Assembly (NCBI RefSeq): GCF_001543325.1
Contig: NZ_CP013355.1
Location: 248,001-312,000 of the forward strand
Direction: 5' to 3'
Source of the DNA: Lutibacter profundi
GTDB taxonomy: Bacteria; Bacteroidota; Bacteroidia; Flavobacteriales; Flavobacteriaceae
DNA: 64,000 bases
The notes under the pieces are model-generated. The model was not told the origin of the DNA and did no database searches. It saw only the letters and a list, made by a program, of their open reading frames with translations. Of the stretch, positions 62,312-64,000 are shown in pieces. Numbering within the stretch: the stretch's first letter is position 1; every line of letters begins with the position of its first letter. The translations under genes were made by a program, and so were the position numbers.

Positions 62312-63613
62312 TTACTTTTGATTAATCAGTCTGTAAATTAATAAAGCTGCACGTTGTGTTAATTCTTTAAAATGGTTTAAATCAATATATTCATTAGGGG
62401 TGTGAGACCCTTTTCCCATAGTACCTAGTCCGTCTAAGCAATCTACATAATTAGCTACAAATGAAATATCTCCAGCTCCTCGTTTACTAGGGTCATAAGC
62501 TTTAACATTTCCTTTTCCCATTGCCACACTAATAGCATCTAAAACACTTAAAATAGCATAATTTCCAGGTGTGGGTTTCATAGGAGGGTATTTTAATTGA
62601 AAACTAATAGTTGCAGAAGTTTTAGGTAAATTAGTTGAAATAATAGCTTTCATTTTGGCAATTGTATTTTCAATTTGCTCATTAGTAAGGCATCTTAAAT
62701 CTCCTTTAACAATCGCTTCTTGAGCTACAATATTTGTTTTGCCAAACATAGTTCCTTTAGACTGTGCACTGTCATAATTTACAATAGTACCTCCAACAAT
62801 TGTTGCCGGATTAAATGTTAAGTTTTGTTCAGGTAATTCGTTGTAAAAATCATTGAGTATTCTAGACATTTCAAAAATAGCACCTGCACCAACTTTTTTT
62901 GTAAATATACCTGATGAGTGTGCGCGAACTCCTTTCGTTTTGAGAATCCAACTTCCAGAGCTTCTTCTGGCTACTGTGGCGTAATTTAAACCAGTTGCTC
63001 CTTCAAATCCTAAAGCAATATCGCTGCGTTTACTTGCATCAATTAAATCCTTTCTGCTAATACTAAGTGGAAATCCAACTTTTTCTTCATCACCAGTAAA
63101 AGCAGCAATTATTTGAGTGTTTTTTAAAACTCCAGTTTCAGATAACGCTTTTAATGCATATAAAACAATAATGTTACCACCTTTAATATCTCCTACTCCT
63201 GGTCCATATAATTTATTTTTTTCTTTGCTTGCTTTTTGAAACGGACTATTTTCTTCAAAAACGGTATCTAAATGTCCAATTAACAAAAGTTTCTTTCCTT
63301 GAACATTTCCTGTATTTAATTCACAAAATAAATGCCCAGCTCTTTCCATTTCACTTGGCATAGGAATCCAAGTAGGTGTAAATCCAATTTTTTTGAATTC
63401 TTCAGAAAAAACAGACCCTACCTTTTCTACTCCCAATACGTTCATCGTTCCACTATTGATGTTTACCACTTTTTCTAAAAGTGTTAGTGCTTCATCATTA
63501 TTATTTACTACTTGTTTCAATATTTTTTTTTCAATTCGACTTAATTTTTGTGCGTTTACAGAAAAAATGTTTATAAAAAGAAGTAATGCTAGACTTAACT
63601 TTATGATTTTCAT
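62312..63613 (-). CDS. M20-family metallopeptidase, carboxypeptidase G2-like
   Basis: A 433-residue exported zinc peptidase. A leader is cleaved near VNAQ. Metal ligands are in LLIGHLDTVFE (His), GPGVGDIKGG (Asp) and FTGDEEKVG (Glu), followed by the dimerisation lid domain and the final catalytic region HTPNEYIDL (His). The subfamily resembles glutamate carboxypeptidases. It is convergent with the asparaginase gene across about 50 bp. Confidence 0.93.
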   Translation of the reverse strand: MKIIKLSLALLLFINIFSVNAQKLSRIEKKILKQVVNNNDEALTLLEKVVNINSGTMNVLGVEKVGSVFSEEFKKIGFTPTWIPMPSEMERAGHLFCELNTGNVQGKKLLLIGHLDTVFEENSPFQKASKEKNKLYGPGVGDIKGGNIIVLYALKALSETGVLKNTQIIAAFTGDEEKVGFPLSISRKDLIDASKRSDIALGFEGATGLNYATVARRSSGSWILKTKGVRAHSSGIFTKKVGAGAIFEMSRILNDFYNELPEQNLTFNPATIVGGTIVNYDSAQSKGTMFGKTNIVAQEAIVKGDLRCLTNEQIENTIAKMKAIISTNLPKTSATISFQLKYPPMKPTPGNYAILSVLDAISVAMGKGNVKAYDPSKRGAGDISFVANYVDCLDGLGTMGKGSHTPNEYIDLNHFKELTQRAALLIYRLINQK

Positions 63614-63782
63614 AAAAGATTGATATTTATTATTTTGGGTAAATTTAATAAAATTTAAACATATTTAAGAAGTATTTATAAACAGCTATTCATTTTTGAA
63701 AAAAAACTGAAAAGGCAATTTTATTTTTTATCAATATTGAATATATTCTGAAGAATAAGCAACATGTGTAAAGATAAATTTC

Positions 63783-63790
63783 TAAGTTTG
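63783..63790 (+). promoter_or_regulatory. -7 element of the deaminase gene
   Basis: TAAGTTTG is an exact TAnnTTTG match 41 bp before the ATG. No TTG at -33. Confidence 0.4.
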
Positions 63791-63831
63791 CATATTAAGA
63801 AAAAAGAAGATAAATACACAGATTGTAAATA

Positions 63832-64000
63832 ATGAAAGAACAACATAATAAATTTATAAGAAGAGCTGTAGCGTTAGCAAATGAAGGTGTAAATTCAAAT
63901 TGCGGAGGCCCTTTTGGTGCGGTTGTAGTTAAAAACAATGAGATTATTGCAGAAGGATATAATAGTGTAACATCTGTGAATGACCCAACAGCACATGCTG
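63832..64000 (+). CDS. Nucleoside/guanine deaminase (partial, N-terminus)
   Basis: The first 56 residues of a cytidine-deaminase-like protein, cut by the window end. The opening KFIRRAVALANEGV and the strand GGPFGAVVVKNNEII are family features, and the sequence stops at NDPTAHA, just inside the HAE zinc motif. Guanine deaminases of this fold read this way, but tRNA adenosine deaminase and related enzymes remain possible. Confidence 0.85.
   Translation, partial: MKEQHNKFIRRAVALANEGVNSNCGGPFGAVVVKNNEIIAEGYNSVTSVNDPTAHA

Overview
The window is chromosomal DNA of a member of the Bacteroidota, most likely a marine or aquatic Flavobacteriaceae. The evidence is very low GC, promoters of the TTG-N19/20-TAnnTTTG type, no obvious Shine-Dalgarno sequences ahead of starts, many exported proteins with short leaders ending in SQ or AQ, TonB-type outer membrane receptors, a bacillithiol deacetylase (BshB1), and flavobacterial families such as DUF6787, TIGR02757 and DUF1015. 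I saw no insertion sequence, prophage, CRISPR array or restriction system. Accessory signals are limited to two copies of a dispersed repeat and one broken small gene.

Layout. 1-10.5 kb: end of a membrane protein gene, arsenate reductase with an outer membrane barrel protein, release factor 2, then a plus-strand run of metalloprotease, threonine aldolase, M28 peptidase and exported MsrA, and two small membrane proteins. 10.5-18.2 kb: a barrel protein, a dicarboxylate/amino acid symporter, a DCC thiol oxidoreductase and a four-gene MacAB-like ABC efflux operon. 18.2-25.7 kb: 3-hydroxyacyl-CoA dehydrogenase, PhzF and Gfo/Idh proteins, Pcm, KdsC with DUF2520, and pyruvate phosphate dikinase. 25.9-32 kb: an RND efflux operon (marR, adaptor, pump, TolC) with an 18-bp palindromic candidate operator. 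32-40.5 kb: leucine-rich repeat protein, bshB1, tRNA-His, TPR protein, uvrA, an ECF sigma factor followed by a 46-residue ORF, nth, bcp and a frameshifted remnant. 40.6-49 kb: TonB receptor with an M23 peptidase, then a coiled-coil protein, zapA, a probable 6S RNA, rny, xerD and aroQ. 49.2-60.8 kb: eleven genes all on the minus strand, from an acyl-CoA reductase through serC, serA, DUF1015, yggS, an exonuclease/GIY-YIG fusion, a degenerate transglutaminase protein, a potassium channel, miaA and a DMT permease to TIGR02757. 60.8-64 kb: ferredoxin, a Tat-exported asparaginase-like lipoprotein, an M20 peptidase and the start of a nucleoside deaminase.

How the genes work together. Two independent export systems lie 8 kb apart, and only the RND set has a linked regulator. 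BshB1, BCP, MsrA and ArsC together suggest thiol-based redox handling. The serC-serA-DUF1015 group beside an acyl-CoA reductase and a divergent ferredoxin is the most interesting unexplained neighbourhood. DUF1015 carries a DGHHR motif resembling ParB/Srx-fold serine kinases, and serB is absent here. Other points of note are a tRNA-His with tandem U-U mismatches in its acceptor stem, an endonuclease III with no cysteine at all (so no iron-sulfur cluster), a prfB without the programmed frameshift, and an M28 peptidase with Asp at the usual His metal ligand. All function calls rest on reading motifs and on family memory; no database search was run.
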